DNA of 64,000 nucleotides from NCBI GenBank assembly GCA_037176725.1, contig JAZBRS010000049.1, positions 35,518,001 to 35,582,000 of the forward strand. Direction: 5' to 3'. Shown here piece by piece: positions 31,884-42,259 of the stretch (within the stretch, counting starts at the first letter, position 1; every line of letters starts with the position of its first letter). The notes beneath the pieces were generated by a model that was given only the letters and a program-made list of their open reading frames with translations, did no database searches and had not been told where the DNA came from. The position numbers were made by a program, and so were the translations under genes. The DNA comes from Posidonia oceanica (Eukaryota; Streptophyta; Magnoliopsida; Alismatales; Posidoniaceae).

Positions 31884-33713
31884 TCAAGTAGTGGTAGTGA
31901 TTTGTGATGTGGCGTGTGCCCTAGGTGCAGGTGCGTAATAGATCTGAGGAGGGGCAGGCCGGGACGCCAGACGAACAAGCGCAGCAAGGGAGTCGACGTA
32001 CGCAACAACGGGCTTCGGCGGATCCTTTCTCTTGGGACGATTGTTGTTGATGCCGTTGTTGTTGTTGATGGCGCTGCTGCTGCTACTGTTACCACTGGCG
32101 GGGGCCTGCCTGGCAAGCACAGAGAGTGCGGGGAAGTTGCCACTCCGCAACGAACTCTCTACGCGAGTGCCAGCTCGGATCAAAGCAGTGAAGGTTGTGA
32201 CAGGTTGGATGCTATGCAAAGCTCCGGTGGACGGCTGTGCCCCTTTTATAATGATCTCGATAGACTCCTCGTCAGAGGGCCTATCTCGAACTTGAGAGGC
32301 AAGGGCACGCCAACGGCCGACGTACTCCCCGAACGGCTCGCCCGGATTCTGCTTGGTTGCGATGAGGTCCGCGCGCTTTGGGACCAGATCGAGGTTGAAG
32401 GAATACTGTTCCAAGAACGCCTGGCTTAGGTCGTTCCATGTCCTGATTGTAGCCATATCAAGCGAGGTGAACCACTTGAGGGCTGGATCGGACAAACTCT
32501 TTTGGAACAGGCGGATCAGCAACCTCTCGTCAGCCTGGAGCCGGGCGAGATCACCGCAGTACGCCTTCAGATGGGCTATGGGGCAGCCCCTACCATCATA
32601 CTTCTCAAAGTCCGGGATTTTGAACTTTGGAGGGAGTACAGCCTTTGGGAAACAGAAGAGGTCTCGGAACTGGTAGGTCTGGTGGTCCGTGCCCTGCACT
32701 AGACGCAGTGCTTTCTCCAGAACATCCATCCTGTTGTTGATGGGGTCTGGAGTGGCTGCCACAGGTGATGGGACAGCGGGGGCAGGGACCACGTATGCCG
32801 ATTGGGTCGCACCAAGGTGCTCCTCCGGATCTACCATCACATCGCCTGGTGACGCAAGGTGATGGCCGGCATACCCGTGCTGTGGTGGAGTGCAAGGGGG
32901 GATGCATGTGGAATTCTGAACCTGATGCAAAGGGGGAGGATAGATGGTATGCTGTGTGGTGGGTGCAGAATGCTGGAGCAACAGCGGCCGCACCGGTGCA
33001 ATGCTGGGGGGCGGGCCTGCGAGATACTGTGCTCCCACCAGTCCGAATGACTGGCCACCAGGTGGCGGAGGTGCATGTTGTGTGTGGTGCGGTGTAGATG
33101 CGAGAGGCGGGATACGTGCCCCCATCGCCAGAACTGTGAGCAGTTGAGACGACGGTCTAGGCGGAAGTGTAGAGTGCAATGCATGATGTGCGAGAGCAGG
33201 CCGCACAGGAACCTCAGGACCAACAGGAAGGGAAGAAGGACGGATTGATAGAGCCATACCCTGCAGCCGCTGGATATTGCCCATCAGATGCTGGTACTGT
33301 TCTTCAGGTGTCCCTTCGGTGGGAACGCTGAATTGCAGTGCCGGCAAGGGGCCAGAGCCAAGAGATCCGGACTGTCCGGGAGATTGGAGTCCTAGGGCGA
33401 GAGTCGCCGCAGCAGCAGAAGGGGTGTCAAAAGCAACAAATCCCTGAGAAGGTGGGGTCAGAGGCGCCTCCGGAATACGAGAGGTGGCCATCAAGATGGA
33501 CTCGGTGACCGGATCAGGAGGAGCGAGCGTCTGCCACTGTCCCACAGCAAACTGGGGTGCCCCAGACGACAGAGGAGGAAATCCTGGCGTCACAGGAGGC
33601 ACAGAGGGGTTAGAAACGGGAGTCGGAGGGGTCGGAGCGGAAACCACCTCCGAGGCAAGGGTAAGGGGGGGTTCGACGGTGTGCTGGGCCATTGCTAACC
33701 GAGAGCGAGTCAA
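31884..33713 (-). CDS. Gag of element A
   Basis: 609 codons. The N-terminal 330 residues are Pro/Ser/Thr/Gln-rich and low in complexity. The Retrotrans_gag capsid domain follows (about residues 360-490), with LKAYCGDLARLQADERLLI, KWFTSLDMATIRTWNDL and FGEYVGRWRALASQVRDRPS. The C-terminal part is basic (NNRPKRKDPPKP) and ends at a TGA that separates it from the knuckle and protease in the same frame. Two start codons lie close together (33713 and, seven codons later, MAQ); the second is conserved in element B. The protein would form the particle that packages the RNA. No frameshift is seen in this part. Confidence 0.88.
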   Translation of the reverse strand: MTRSRLAMAQHTVEPPLTLASEVVSAPTPPTPVSNPSVPPVTPGFPPLSSGAPQFAVGQWQTLAPPDPVTESILMATSRIPEAPLTPPSQGFVAFDTPSAAAATLALGLQSPGQSGSLGSGPLPALQFSVPTEGTPEEQYQHLMGNIQRLQGMALSIRPSSLPVGPEVPVRPALAHHALHSTLPPRPSSQLLTVLAMGARIPPLASTPHHTQHAPPPPGGQSFGLVGAQYLAGPPPSIAPVRPLLLQHSAPTTQHTIYPPPLHQVQNSTCIPPCTPPQHGYAGHHLASPGDVMVDPEEHLGATQSAYVVPAPAVPSPVAATPDPINNRMDVLEKALRLVQGTDHQTYQFRDLFCFPKAVLPPKFKIPDFEKYDGRGCPIAHLKAYCGDLARLQADERLLIRLFQKSLSDPALKWFTSLDMATIRTWNDLSQAFLEQYSFNLDLVPKRADLIATKQNPGEPFGEYVGRWRALASQVRDRPSDEESIEIIIKGAQPSTGALHSIQPVTTFTALIRAGTRVESSLRSGNFPALSVLARQAPASGNSSSSSAINNNNGINNNRPKRKDPPKPVVAYVDSLAALVRLASRPAPPQIYYAPAPRAHATSQITTTT

Positions 33714-35019
33714 AATGGGGCTGCAACGAGCGGAAAAAGGATGAGCTCTACGAGGAGCTATGCTCGCGAGGGCGAGTAGCTCAGAAAGAGATGGTCGAGC
33801 ACAGGTGTCTCAGCAGAGGTATCAGCAAGGGGAGGAACCCGGGCTCCAGCTAAGGAGATCGCTTACTGAACTCTGTTAAGGACACAACAGGAAACTGGGA
33901 TTAGGAACAAAAAGTGAAATACAAATGCACTAAGTTATGACATGAATGACATGTATGCTTTCTAGCATGCTCTCTCTCTCACCAATCTAGTGTTTCCTAA
34001 CAGGTAGTCTACTCCGGATATCCACAAGTGTACGGGTCACCGACTCAGGTCAGAAAAGAAGGTTCCCTGTCTAACTCCCGGCCCAAAGCTCAGGTAATAA
34101 CATGGTGGTGCGTTGGTGGCCTCAACCTCGCCTAAGTGTAGGAAGTACCCTCCACTAGCACCGACACGACCCCTGACAAGGGGGGACAGACCGACCGACT
34201 CACACCATGCCAAAGCATTAGAGTGAGAGATCGGAACCATCCTTCGCAGACTGATAGGTGGACTCAGATGAGAAGATGCATGCCCTATATGATGCTTCAT
34301 GCAAATGATTAAAGTCTTTTATCTTGCGTATTTTATTAACTCCAAGGGGGTGCAAGTGTGTTGATGGCTCTAGTTAACCTTAGATCTTATTTTTACTTGC
34401 TATTTTTAATTAACCACAGGAAAAAACAATTAGTCTCTACTATTCTAGGCATGGCATATGCAAAAGGGAAGAAAATCACCCAAACATGGCAAGCAACAAC
34501 ATACAACAGAGCAAAAGGCAAGTGCATGGCATGTGCGAGTGTTTGTGAGCATGATAGTGAAGGGAGAGCGTTCAACATGTCAAAAGGCATATATACAGAG
34601 CATGTGCGTGTGTAGTGATATAGCAAATGTGTAAAAGAAAGCATTCATCATTCAAAAATCATGCATTGTTGCCAAACAAGTATGTAGGCATGCATTGTGC
34701 AGGAAATAAAGCAGTAATAAGTAAGCAGGATAAAGAAAGTAAAGACAGGTAAGCTGTAAAGCGAATGAAAGCAGAAGCAAGGAAATAGACAAGTAAACAA
34801 GCAAGTTAGACAAAGCAGAGCAAGACAGAGCAAAACCAAGGCAAAAGCAGCCGAGGGGGGTGCAAAACCTAAGCCAAGTAACGACGAGGCGACTTGCTAG
34901 GAGTTTGCACAGAAAAAAACGAGCAAAATAGGCAAAGGAAACACAAAGGTGAACAAAGAAAGCAAACCCCAAACAGAATGCGAGCGAGCCAAAGCCAAAG
35001 CGAAAGTCGGAGTCTAGTA
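33714..35019 (-). other. Untranslated leader of element A
   Basis: 1.3 kb between PBS and gag with no supported gene. The part at about 34040-34210 is clearly similar (reverse complement) to 47690-47870 in element B, including a small hairpin and the string GAGGGTACT. The rest (34300-35000) is A-rich and contains many short AAAGCA-like repeats. A packaging signal would be expected here. Confidence 0.65.
34170..34183 (-). other. Conserved leader hairpin, element A
   Basis: CCCC-TGACAA-GGGG. On the minus strand the loop reads TTGTCA. Element B has the same 4-bp stem with loop TTGTCT at 47737-47750 in an otherwise partly diverged leader. Confidence 0.55.
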
Positions 35020-35037
35020 TCCCCAGCGGAGTCGCCA
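35020..35037 (-). promoter_or_regulatory. Primer-binding site of element A
   Basis: On the minus strand TGGCGACTCCGCTGGGGA begins one base after the end of the 5' LTR. It is the complement of a tRNA 3' end (…CGCCA). This PBS type is the one reported for Ogre-like elements (tRNA-Arg, from memory). Element B has one substitution. Confidence 0.85.
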
Positions 35038-35711
35038 CTGTAGTAATCGGGGTGTTCAGATCGTCCATGCAGATTGCCAAAGCTCGTGTGCACCGATCAG
35101 AATCAGGTTCACTATTAGCGGCTATGTCCGAGAAGGAAGACTTAACTCGAAAACATTTTAAAAAAGGGAAAAGGGGAAGAAAAGAAGAAGATAAGACAAA
35201 ATCGGAGTCGCCACCAAGTCTATTAGATCGGGAGACAAGGAAAACCGTGGAAATGAGTGAATAACCACGCAAAACCTAGCAAAAGATGCAATGCAAGGCA
35301 ATGCAGAAGAAATGAGATGCAAATGAATGCAAATGATGTGATTCATGCCTAGGATAAGGGCAATATGGTCATTGCGGGCCAAGAGAGAGGGCAAGGACTC
35401 CTGTTACGTGCGGGGAAGGTGTTAGGCACCCCCGACACGCCCGAGAATCGGTCTTTCTAGGCTTACGCTCGCATACGCAGGGAAATGCAGACTTTGAGTG
35501 CCTAAGTGCCAATGAATGCCTATCTAAATGCTCAAAGGTGTGCTCTAAGTGAGGGAATGCAATGCAAGAAAGTAAACGTGCAATCTAAGCGCTCAGCAAC
35601 GCTGTCTGTATTCCGAACCGGGCAGAACCTAGCTCGTGAGAACTCCAGGCAGTAAGCGTCACCGCCCTATATGCAAATGCAGGCGATAAAGCAAAACAAC
35701 GGTGAAAACAG

Positions 35712-36400
35712 GCAATGCGGGCGACATGCAAGAGGAAGCAACGTAAAACACGCAAAACGATGCGAGAAACGAGGTCGACACGCAAAACGGTGCAAGAAAA
35801 CAAGGGTGGCAGGCAAAACAGTGCGAGAAAACAGAACGGCACGCAAAACGGTGCGAGAAAACAAAGCGACACGCAAAACGGTGCGAGAAAAAAAGGCGGC
35901 ACGCAGAACGGTGCAAGGAAACAAAGCGGCACGCAAAACAGTGCCAGAAAACAAAGCGGCATACGAAACGGTGTAAGGAAACAAAGCGGCACGCAAAACG
36001 GTGCAAGAAAACAAAGCGGCACGCAAAACGGTGAAAGAAAACAAAGCGGCACGCAAAACGGTGCGCGAAGACAAAGCGGCACACGAAAGGTTGCAAGAAA
36101 ATAAGACGACACGCAAAACGGTGTGGGAAAACAAAGCGGCACGCAAAACGGTGCAAGAAAACAAGGGTGGCACGCAAAACGGTGCGAGAAAACAGAGCGG
36201 CACGCAAAACATTGCGAGAAAACAGAACGACACGCAAAACGTTGCAAGAAAACAAAGCGGCAGGCAAAACGATGGAAGAAAACAAAGCGGCACGCAAAGC
36301 AGTGCAAGAAGACAAGGGCGGCACGCAAAACGGTGCGAGAAAACAGAGCGGCATGCAAAACGGTGCGAGAAAACAAAGCGAAAGGAAGCGCGCAAAAGCC
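35712..36400. repeat. 30-bp tandem array in the 5' LTR (about 22 copies)
   Basis: Same unit as at 15905-17285 but half as many copies. The long open frames across it on both strands are artefacts of the period. Confidence 0.92.
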
Positions 36401-36754
36401 ATGCGATGCGAATGGTATGCAAACAATACTGCCGAAGTTCAGGAGGGCTTACCTTGGAAATCTGGGGCCTGATCTGGAGTCTGATTGGTCCATGCTGAAG
36501 AGCGCTCCGCCGGGGTCGTCCTAGCAGCTTACTTGAGGAGATCCAACGGCCAGATCTGAAGATATCCAGACTACAAGGCAGGAGGCCAGAACAGGGGAGA
36601 AGATAGGATCTAAGTGTAAAAGGGACCTAAGGGGTGTGCAAAACAGGTCCTCCCATATTCAGGGGAGCTAGGCGTACTTAAGTGTGTGCTAAGGATGCCG
36701 GATGCAATGCATGCGGAATGCAAGAAGAGACTTAGGGATGACTTTTTAGAAAAA

Positions 36755-37585
36755 AAAAAGGGACCCACATGCAATTTTGAAAAAGATGGGGGTTTGAATG
36801 CAATTTTACAGGGTGCAGGGTTCAGAATGCAAAGTTTCTGGGTGGCTATGCATCAGGACAGGTTTTGAAATTGAACGGTAAGTCGATATGCAATTTTGAA
36901 ATCAGCAGGGTTTAAAATGCAAATTTTCCAGCAAAACAGGGGTCTGAGTAGTCTAGAAAGCAAACAGGGGCCTATATGTAATTTTTCAAACATGCAAGGG
37001 GCAAAAGTGCAATTTTATAAGCAAACTATGCATCTAAATACCTACTGTGGACATTCAGAGGACTTGTATGCAATTTTCAAATCATGTAGGGTAAAAAATG
37101 CAATTTTATAAGCAAAATATGCATTTAAATGACTAACAGAGGACTTATGTACAATTTATAAATCATGCAGGGTCAAAAATGCAATTTTATAAGCAAAATA
37201 TGCATTTAAAAACATGCTGTGCATCATGAGGGACATATATGCAAAAATCAGATACTGTGAGGGAAGACAATGCAATGCAGTAAGCAAAATAGGTAAATAA
37301 AACCTAAGTTAACAGATTGGAGGACTAAGTTGCAAATCAGAAAACTAATAAGGGCCAACAATGCAATATATCAAGGTAAAATATGTACATTTAAATTAGA
37401 TTAACTACTGAAGTACTAACATGCAATTAACGGATTTTTTGGATTTTTCATGCAATTTTATAAGATTAAACATACGAAATTAAATGGATTTTAAACAGAG
37501 GCAGGACCTGAATGTAATAAGCTAAAAACTGAAACCGAAAATGCAATTTAATAATAAAATACCTTAGTAAATAGAAAATAAATGC
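36755..37585. repeat. AT-rich zone with recurrent ATGCAATTTT motif (5' LTR)
   Basis: Near-identical copy of the zone at 17575-18470. Confidence 0.75.
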
Positions 37586-37602
37586 ACAGTGTTTTAACAG
37601 GC

Positions 37603-37640
37603 CGACGACCACTGTAGCACAGTGCTACCAGTGGCCGTCG
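37603..37640. repeat. Imperfect 38-bp palindrome (5' LTR copy)
   Basis: Same structure as at 18486-18523, with one substitution (CCAGTGG instead of CTAGTGG) that leaves the arms paired. Confidence 0.7.
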
Positions 37641-40600
37641 AGGGGGAAGGAGAGGCGTCGGAGGCGCGCTGACCGGCGGGCGATGCTCTCCGGAGCTCGG
37701 CGGAGGTCTGGGCTGCGTCGCCGACTCGTAACGCGGCCTGAGGATGGTCGGAGACGACGACGGAGCCTGACAGAGAGTTTTGGAGCAGACCGGGTGACCG
37801 AGGCGTCACCGGCGGGATCTGGAGCCGGGGCTGGATTCCTGAGGGTCGTGCGGAGCAGGGACGTCCGTCGGAGTATCGTTCCGCAGGCCGAAGCGGGGAG
37901 GCGAGCTTCGAGCTCGCCGGAGAAGACGAGTCAGCGGTGGGTTGACTCCGGGCAGGAGGGGCTGGAACCCTAGTCTAATGGGTGGAAAAGCAAGAGAGGA
38001 GGGAGACTAAGCTAAGGGGAGAGTGCGGTACCTGATTCCGCGGCTGAGGAGTCCCCCCGACGTCAGCCGCTTCAGTGATCGCCGACGGAGTTCGTCCGAC
38101 TGTTGCAGAGGCTGTCGATGGCTCGGGTGTGCTGGGATCCACTCCGTGGCGTGCTCCGGTGCTTCCTGGATGTCTGGAACGGAGTTCTGCAACCCAGGGG
38201 AAGATCTGGCTTCAGTGGGTTCAGCAGAGGCTGCCTGAGATGGAGGGAGGTGTCTGCTGCTCTTCGGGTCGATTGGGGGGTACCGGCGAGCTTCTGGAGG
38301 GTTCGTGGGCGTGTGTGGGTGCTTGGAAAGGTCTGAGGGACGCTGTGGAGGGAGATAGGTCACGGGTTGATTTTCTGGGGGAGTTGGCTGCAGGTGTTTG
38401 CTGTGGTGCGTTCGGTCTGCGGTGTGGGTCGAAGGTGAAGCTCAGGGGGGTTGGGAAGGTGACGTTCTGGCGAGTTACGGGCCGGAGTTTGGGGAGGTTC
38501 AGTGTGCTAGGGTGCTGGGAATTCAGGAGGGGGTGGTGATGGGTTCTGTGGGTATTTTCAGATGGTTTCGGGCGGTTTCTGGACTGGTTTCGGCTGTGGG
38601 ATGAATGGGAGGAATGCTGGAGGTTCGGTTGAGATTGGGGAGCGAATTGGGAGTGATTCTGGATGGTGTTCGAGGTCTGGTTTCAGTCGGACCAACGGGA
38701 AGGAGTTTCTGGTTCTGTGAGTGGAAAATTGGGAGAAATCTCTCTCTCTCTCGGGCTGGGGAGTGCATGGGAGAAAGGTGGTCGTCTGGGTGAATCCAAG
38801 ATCTTCTCTGATGTCTGGGTGCTGGCCTCTTGATCTCCTCCCACTGCCAGATCTCTGATTGCCATTAATGGCTCGGAGAGGGCGTGGCAGGAGGTCTGGC
38901 AGGTGCACAGGCAGAGAGCGGCGCACGCCGGTCCGGCTTGAGCAGGAGGCGTGCAAGGCGTAAGGACGGTCAGGCCTGGCATCGCACTGTCGGCAGCATA
39001 CGCAGGTTGCAGAAGGAAAAGCAAACAGCAGAGCAGGCGGGACAAGAAGAAGAAGGGAAGAAGGGGTGGAATCGTGGCCGTGGGCCGGGCCTGCGCGGGG
39101 AAAGAAAAAAAGAAAAGAAAGAAAGGGAGGAGGGAAGGGCTGGAAGGCCGGACTGGGCCCAAGAAAGAAAAGAAAGAAAGAAAAAAAAGAAAGGAAGAAA
39201 GAAAGGAAGAATAGAAAGGAGAGAAATAAATTAAAAAAAATAAAATAAAATAAAAATAGGAGAGGTTCTTAGAGTGATTGTGTTTTAAGTTGGGACCTTG
39301 ATTAAGTTTTTAATAATTGTTTTTGATTAATTAATTGGGTTCAAAGAGGTTTGGTTTTGATTAGGGTTTTTAGAGTTTGTTTATTTTGGTTTGTTTTTTA
39401 CTGTGATTAAATATTTGTTAAGTCTTTTAAGTTGTTTTCAAATTATGTTTTCCCTGTTAAGTACCTGGGATGTTAATTAGGATTTTTTTTTAAAAGTTTG
39501 TTTCAGACTAATTAGAGTTGGTTTTGTATTTTGGATTTTGGTCCTCTTTTCTTGCTTAAGTCTTTTGGGTTTGCTTTTGATTTTTGTTTGTTAGGTTCTT
39601 TTAATTAATTTCTTTTTTTGTTAGGTCTTCTTGTTAGATTTTTAGTTAGGTGTTTTTGGATCATTTTCCCTCTTTTTTTATTTGGTTTTTTTTTGTTCTT
39701 CCTCTTATATTTGTTAGGTTTCTTCTTTTTTCTTAATTAATTGTCTTGGCATTTTTTAATTGTTTTCTTTTCTTTTTAGGAATTGTTTTCGATTGCTTTT
39801 TAGTAAGGTTCTCACTTTGACTTGTTTTAGATGCTTTTTGGTTCTTTCCTTGATTTTACAGCATTTTCTTTTGGTTGGTTTTGCATTTTTAGTTGCATTC
39901 TTGATTTCCCTTTTTTGGTTGGATTTAGTTAGGCTTTTGTTTTTAATTGTTTGGTTAGCTTTTTAATTATTTCTTTTTAGGGTTTTGACTTGTTTTTCTT
40001 TTGTTTTAGAGTTTTAAGGGTTTTCAAGGGTTTTTAGAGGTTTGGTAAGAGAAGAGAAGTGGAAATTAGAAAGGAGAGGAAAAAGGAGAAATGGAGGAAT
40101 AAATAGGAAAAAGAGGAGTTGAAGGAAAGTAATTTTTTGAAAATCAGAGAAAATGGTAAAAATAAGATAAAAATAGGAATAAGATTGAGAGCAGATGAGA
40201 GCACAAGGGGGGCCTACAGCCAGGCAAAAAGAGGGAGAAACGGAGGTGAAAAGAAGGAGGATAATCAGGAGAGAGAGAGAGGAGAGAGAAAAGGATAATC
40301 CAAGAGAGAGAAAAGGATAATTTGGGCAAAAGGAGGTCTTAGAGGTTTCGGAAAGGGGTGAAATTTGGTGGGTGTGGGGTCTAGGGTCTCTAGTCCTGCT
40401 CCCAGCCTTTTGGTTTGGTTTTGAGAAAGTTTTGGAAGGGTTTTGAGGTGTAGAAAAAGGGTAGTTTTGCCTAAGTTTCCTAGGATTTTTGGGAGTGGTT
40501 TTGGTCTGAGATTTTAAGGGCTTTTTGGTGGGTTTGCTAAGTCAGGAGGGGTGAGTTTTCCAATGGATTTTGGTTAGTTTTTGGGTTCGGGAAAGGGGGT

Positions 40601-40732
40601 AATCTTAGGTTGAGTTTGGGCTTGTTTTGAGGGGAAAGAGGAAGGGAATGGTGTGAGTTTGGACCTAGGTTTGGGTTCAGAAGCCACCAGAAGATTCCAA
40701 TCGATCCGGCCTGTCAAAATGGGGTGTCAACA

Positions 40733-40737
40733 GGGTG
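40733..40737. repeat. Target-site duplication of element A, right (GGGTG)
   Basis: Directly follows the GTCAACA end of the right LTR; pairs with 15227-15231. Confidence 0.93.
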
Positions 40738-41107
40738 TATCACCAATAATGAGGTAGAAATGAGAGCGGTCTGGGATCTTTTACAACTTTGTGACAGGTA
40801 TGGCATCACAATTTGGGAGATTGAATCTGATTCTATGCAAATTGTTCAGATGTTACACGGTAGAATCAATGTCCACTGGAAATGCAAGTTGTGGTGGAGA
40901 AGTATTCAGAGGAATTATTGTGTCAACATCTCTCATTGCTTTCGTGAATGCATTGGAGCTACGGATTTCTTAGCTAAAAGTGGTGGATTTACTCGTGCCA
41001 ATGTAATTTACCATGCTTATTCTGATCTCCCTAGAGAGTTGAGAGGCATTTGTAATCTTGACAAATGGAGTGTTCCTTCGATTAGGAATAGAAAGAGTAA
41101 GGGTTAG
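40733..41107 (+). pseudogene. LINE RNase H domain, C-terminal part
   Basis: This continues the RNase H (RVT_3-type) domain that is cut at 15231. It has the catalytic Glu in NNEVEMRAV, the Asp in WEIESDSMQIV and the late region GATDFLAKSG. The frame is open to the TAG at 41105-41107, which is the natural end of the LINE ORF2. Together with the first part it shows that RNase H was intact when element A inserted. Confidence 0.85.
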
Positions 41108-41247
41108 TATTTTTCTCCTCTTCTTTCTCCCAAGGGCATGGGTTTTGGAGAGGAGTTTTTTCTGACAACCCGAGGACTGGTGATTGATGAGTCCTTATCC
41201 TCAATTTGAGGTGTATCATTTATTTTTGTACTCTTTCGTCTATCATC

Positions 41248-41286
41248 AATAAAATAAAAAAATTCGATTGCCCAAAAAAAAAAAAA
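41248..41286 (+). terminator. LINE polyadenylation signal and poly(A) tail
   Basis: AATAAA at 41248-41253, followed by a 13-base A run at 41274-41286 that ends the LINE. The sequence after it is antisense to the Athila-like gag. Confidence 0.85.
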
Positions 41287-41577
41287 CTTCTATGCCCCAT
41301 CCTTAAGTGCAAATGATATGAATCTCAATTTAATGGCATCATCAGATAACTGTTGTAACTTGATCATTGCACATACTTCCTCAAACTCCCTTACAAAAAG
41401 ATAGGCATCTCCTTCTCCACTAAATTTGGGCAACATGCTAATGTAATGGGCCTTAAGCTCAAAATTATTCCCATTAGCTGCAGGCATTCTAATGTATGAA
41501 GGTTGGGCTATTCTAACAGCCGAACTCTTAACAGCAGAGGCTGAAGGTGTACGCCGACCAGCCGAACTCTTAACGCC
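41287..41577 (-). pseudogene. Athila-like Gag, N-terminal fragment
   Basis: The minus-strand frame contains NNFELKAHYISMLPKFSGEG, YLFVREFEEVCAMIKLQQLS and LRFISFALKDGA, the classic first half of the Retrotrans_gag domain. It ends at the LINE poly(A) tail; the second half resumes at 12625. Upstream of the Met at 41487 the frame stays open to about 41577 and holds a 14-codon repeat (VKSSA twice). Beyond that point the sequence changes to element B, so the true gag start is missing or displaced. Confidence 0.85.
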
Positions 41578-41721
41578 TCATCCGGAACCGCTACCTCAAG
41601 AGAGCGAAGACATGCATATCCAAAAGAATTGAGATCATGTGAGCAAAAATTTGATAACAAGATATGCATGCTGGGCAAAAAAGAAAAAAATGAAGAAAGA
41701 AGTTGAAGAAAGAAGACGCCC

Positions 41722-42177
41722 ATGAGAGAAGTGACTCGGACAAGTATCGAAGCCACCTCAACCTCGAATTGCAAGCGCAACATTGCCAAATGCACGAGAA
41801 ACTTCATCAAGAGGACCTGGCCCCACCCTCCGAGCACAACAGCACGCTCCAATCACTCGTGCAAGCAACAATTCTACTTCCTTGGCATGCTAGATGCAAC
41901 TCCAGTCACTCATGAGAGGAAAAAGAAAGATCAATCCGAGAGTGTCAAAAGCGGTAGTCAATCCCCGAGGAATTAAGACGGAGGCTATGAAGCTACATCC
42001 AATGCATCTGCTACCCACATGCAGCCAAAGGCTATACTCTGCAAAACTAATGCCTCATCCCGAACCAAGAGTGAGAATGAGAGCCACCAACCACAACTCG
42101 ACATGGCATTGCTCGAGGATCGAGAACTCCTGAATCAGGAAGTGCGAAAGCATCCTCTCGCCAAACAACTGCTTTGA
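41722..42177 (+). pseudogene. Hydrophilic frame at the left end of element B, unrecognised
   Basis: One frame is open from 41722 to 42177 except for a TAA at about 41974. It is rich in Ser, Lys, Gln and Glu and ends with MALLEDRELLNQEVRKHP. Its place, upstream of the 3'-UTR arrays, is that of ORF3 in element A, and it could be the variable C-terminal part of such a gene, but I see no clear match. Confidence 0.35.
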
Positions 42178-42259
42178 TGATCGGCATGTTCATCGTTTGT
42201 CACTCTGTAATGCTACATCGCATGTCTATTCTGAGACCATTGCACACCCACCACGATGG

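Larger units (their letters stand above)
15232..40732 (-). mobile_element. Element A: 25.5 kb Tat/Ogre-like Ty3/gypsy retrotransposon lacking RT
   Basis: Two very long LTRs (6384 and 5694 bp) with TG...CA ends and a perfect 5-bp target duplication flank 13.4 kb of internal DNA, all read on the minus strand. In order the internal region holds a PBS, leader, gag, protease, pre-RT spacer, integrase, a separate ORF3, tandem-repeat 3' UTR and polypurine tract. RT and most of RNase H are deleted at about 27996. The overall size, the very long LTRs, the PBS type, the extra ORF and the repeat-rich 3' UTR all match the Tat/Ogre group; exact lineage would need an RT tree, which this copy cannot supply. 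By eye the LTRs differ by about 1% outside the 30-bp array, so the insertion is recent. It sits inside the LINE. Confidence 0.9.
35039..40732 (-). repeat. Element A 5' LTR (right copy, 5694 bp)
   Basis: Same start, end and internal zones as the left LTR. The 690-bp difference in length is explained almost wholly by the 30-bp array. Elsewhere I count roughly ten to twelve substitutions per kb by eye. Confidence 0.92.
12626..41286 (+). mobile_element. L1-type LINE, 5'-truncated, interrupted by element A
   Basis: A non-LTR retrotransposon on the plus strand with RT, zf-RVT and RNase H regions, an AATAAA signal at 41248 and a poly(A) tail at 41274-41286. It begins at about 12626 inside the N-terminal extension of RT, so ORF1, the endonuclease and the 5' UTR are missing, as is usual for plant LINE copies. 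It lies within the gag gene of the Athila-like element. I see no clear target duplication; comparison with the expected gag frame suggests that a few bases of target were lost. Element A (15232-40732) later inserted into its RNase H domain. Confidence 0.9.

Noticed and set aside
32605..33744. Frames overlapping gag of element A on both strands
   Set aside because: Out-of-frame shadows of the Pro/Gln-rich gag N-terminus without a domain.
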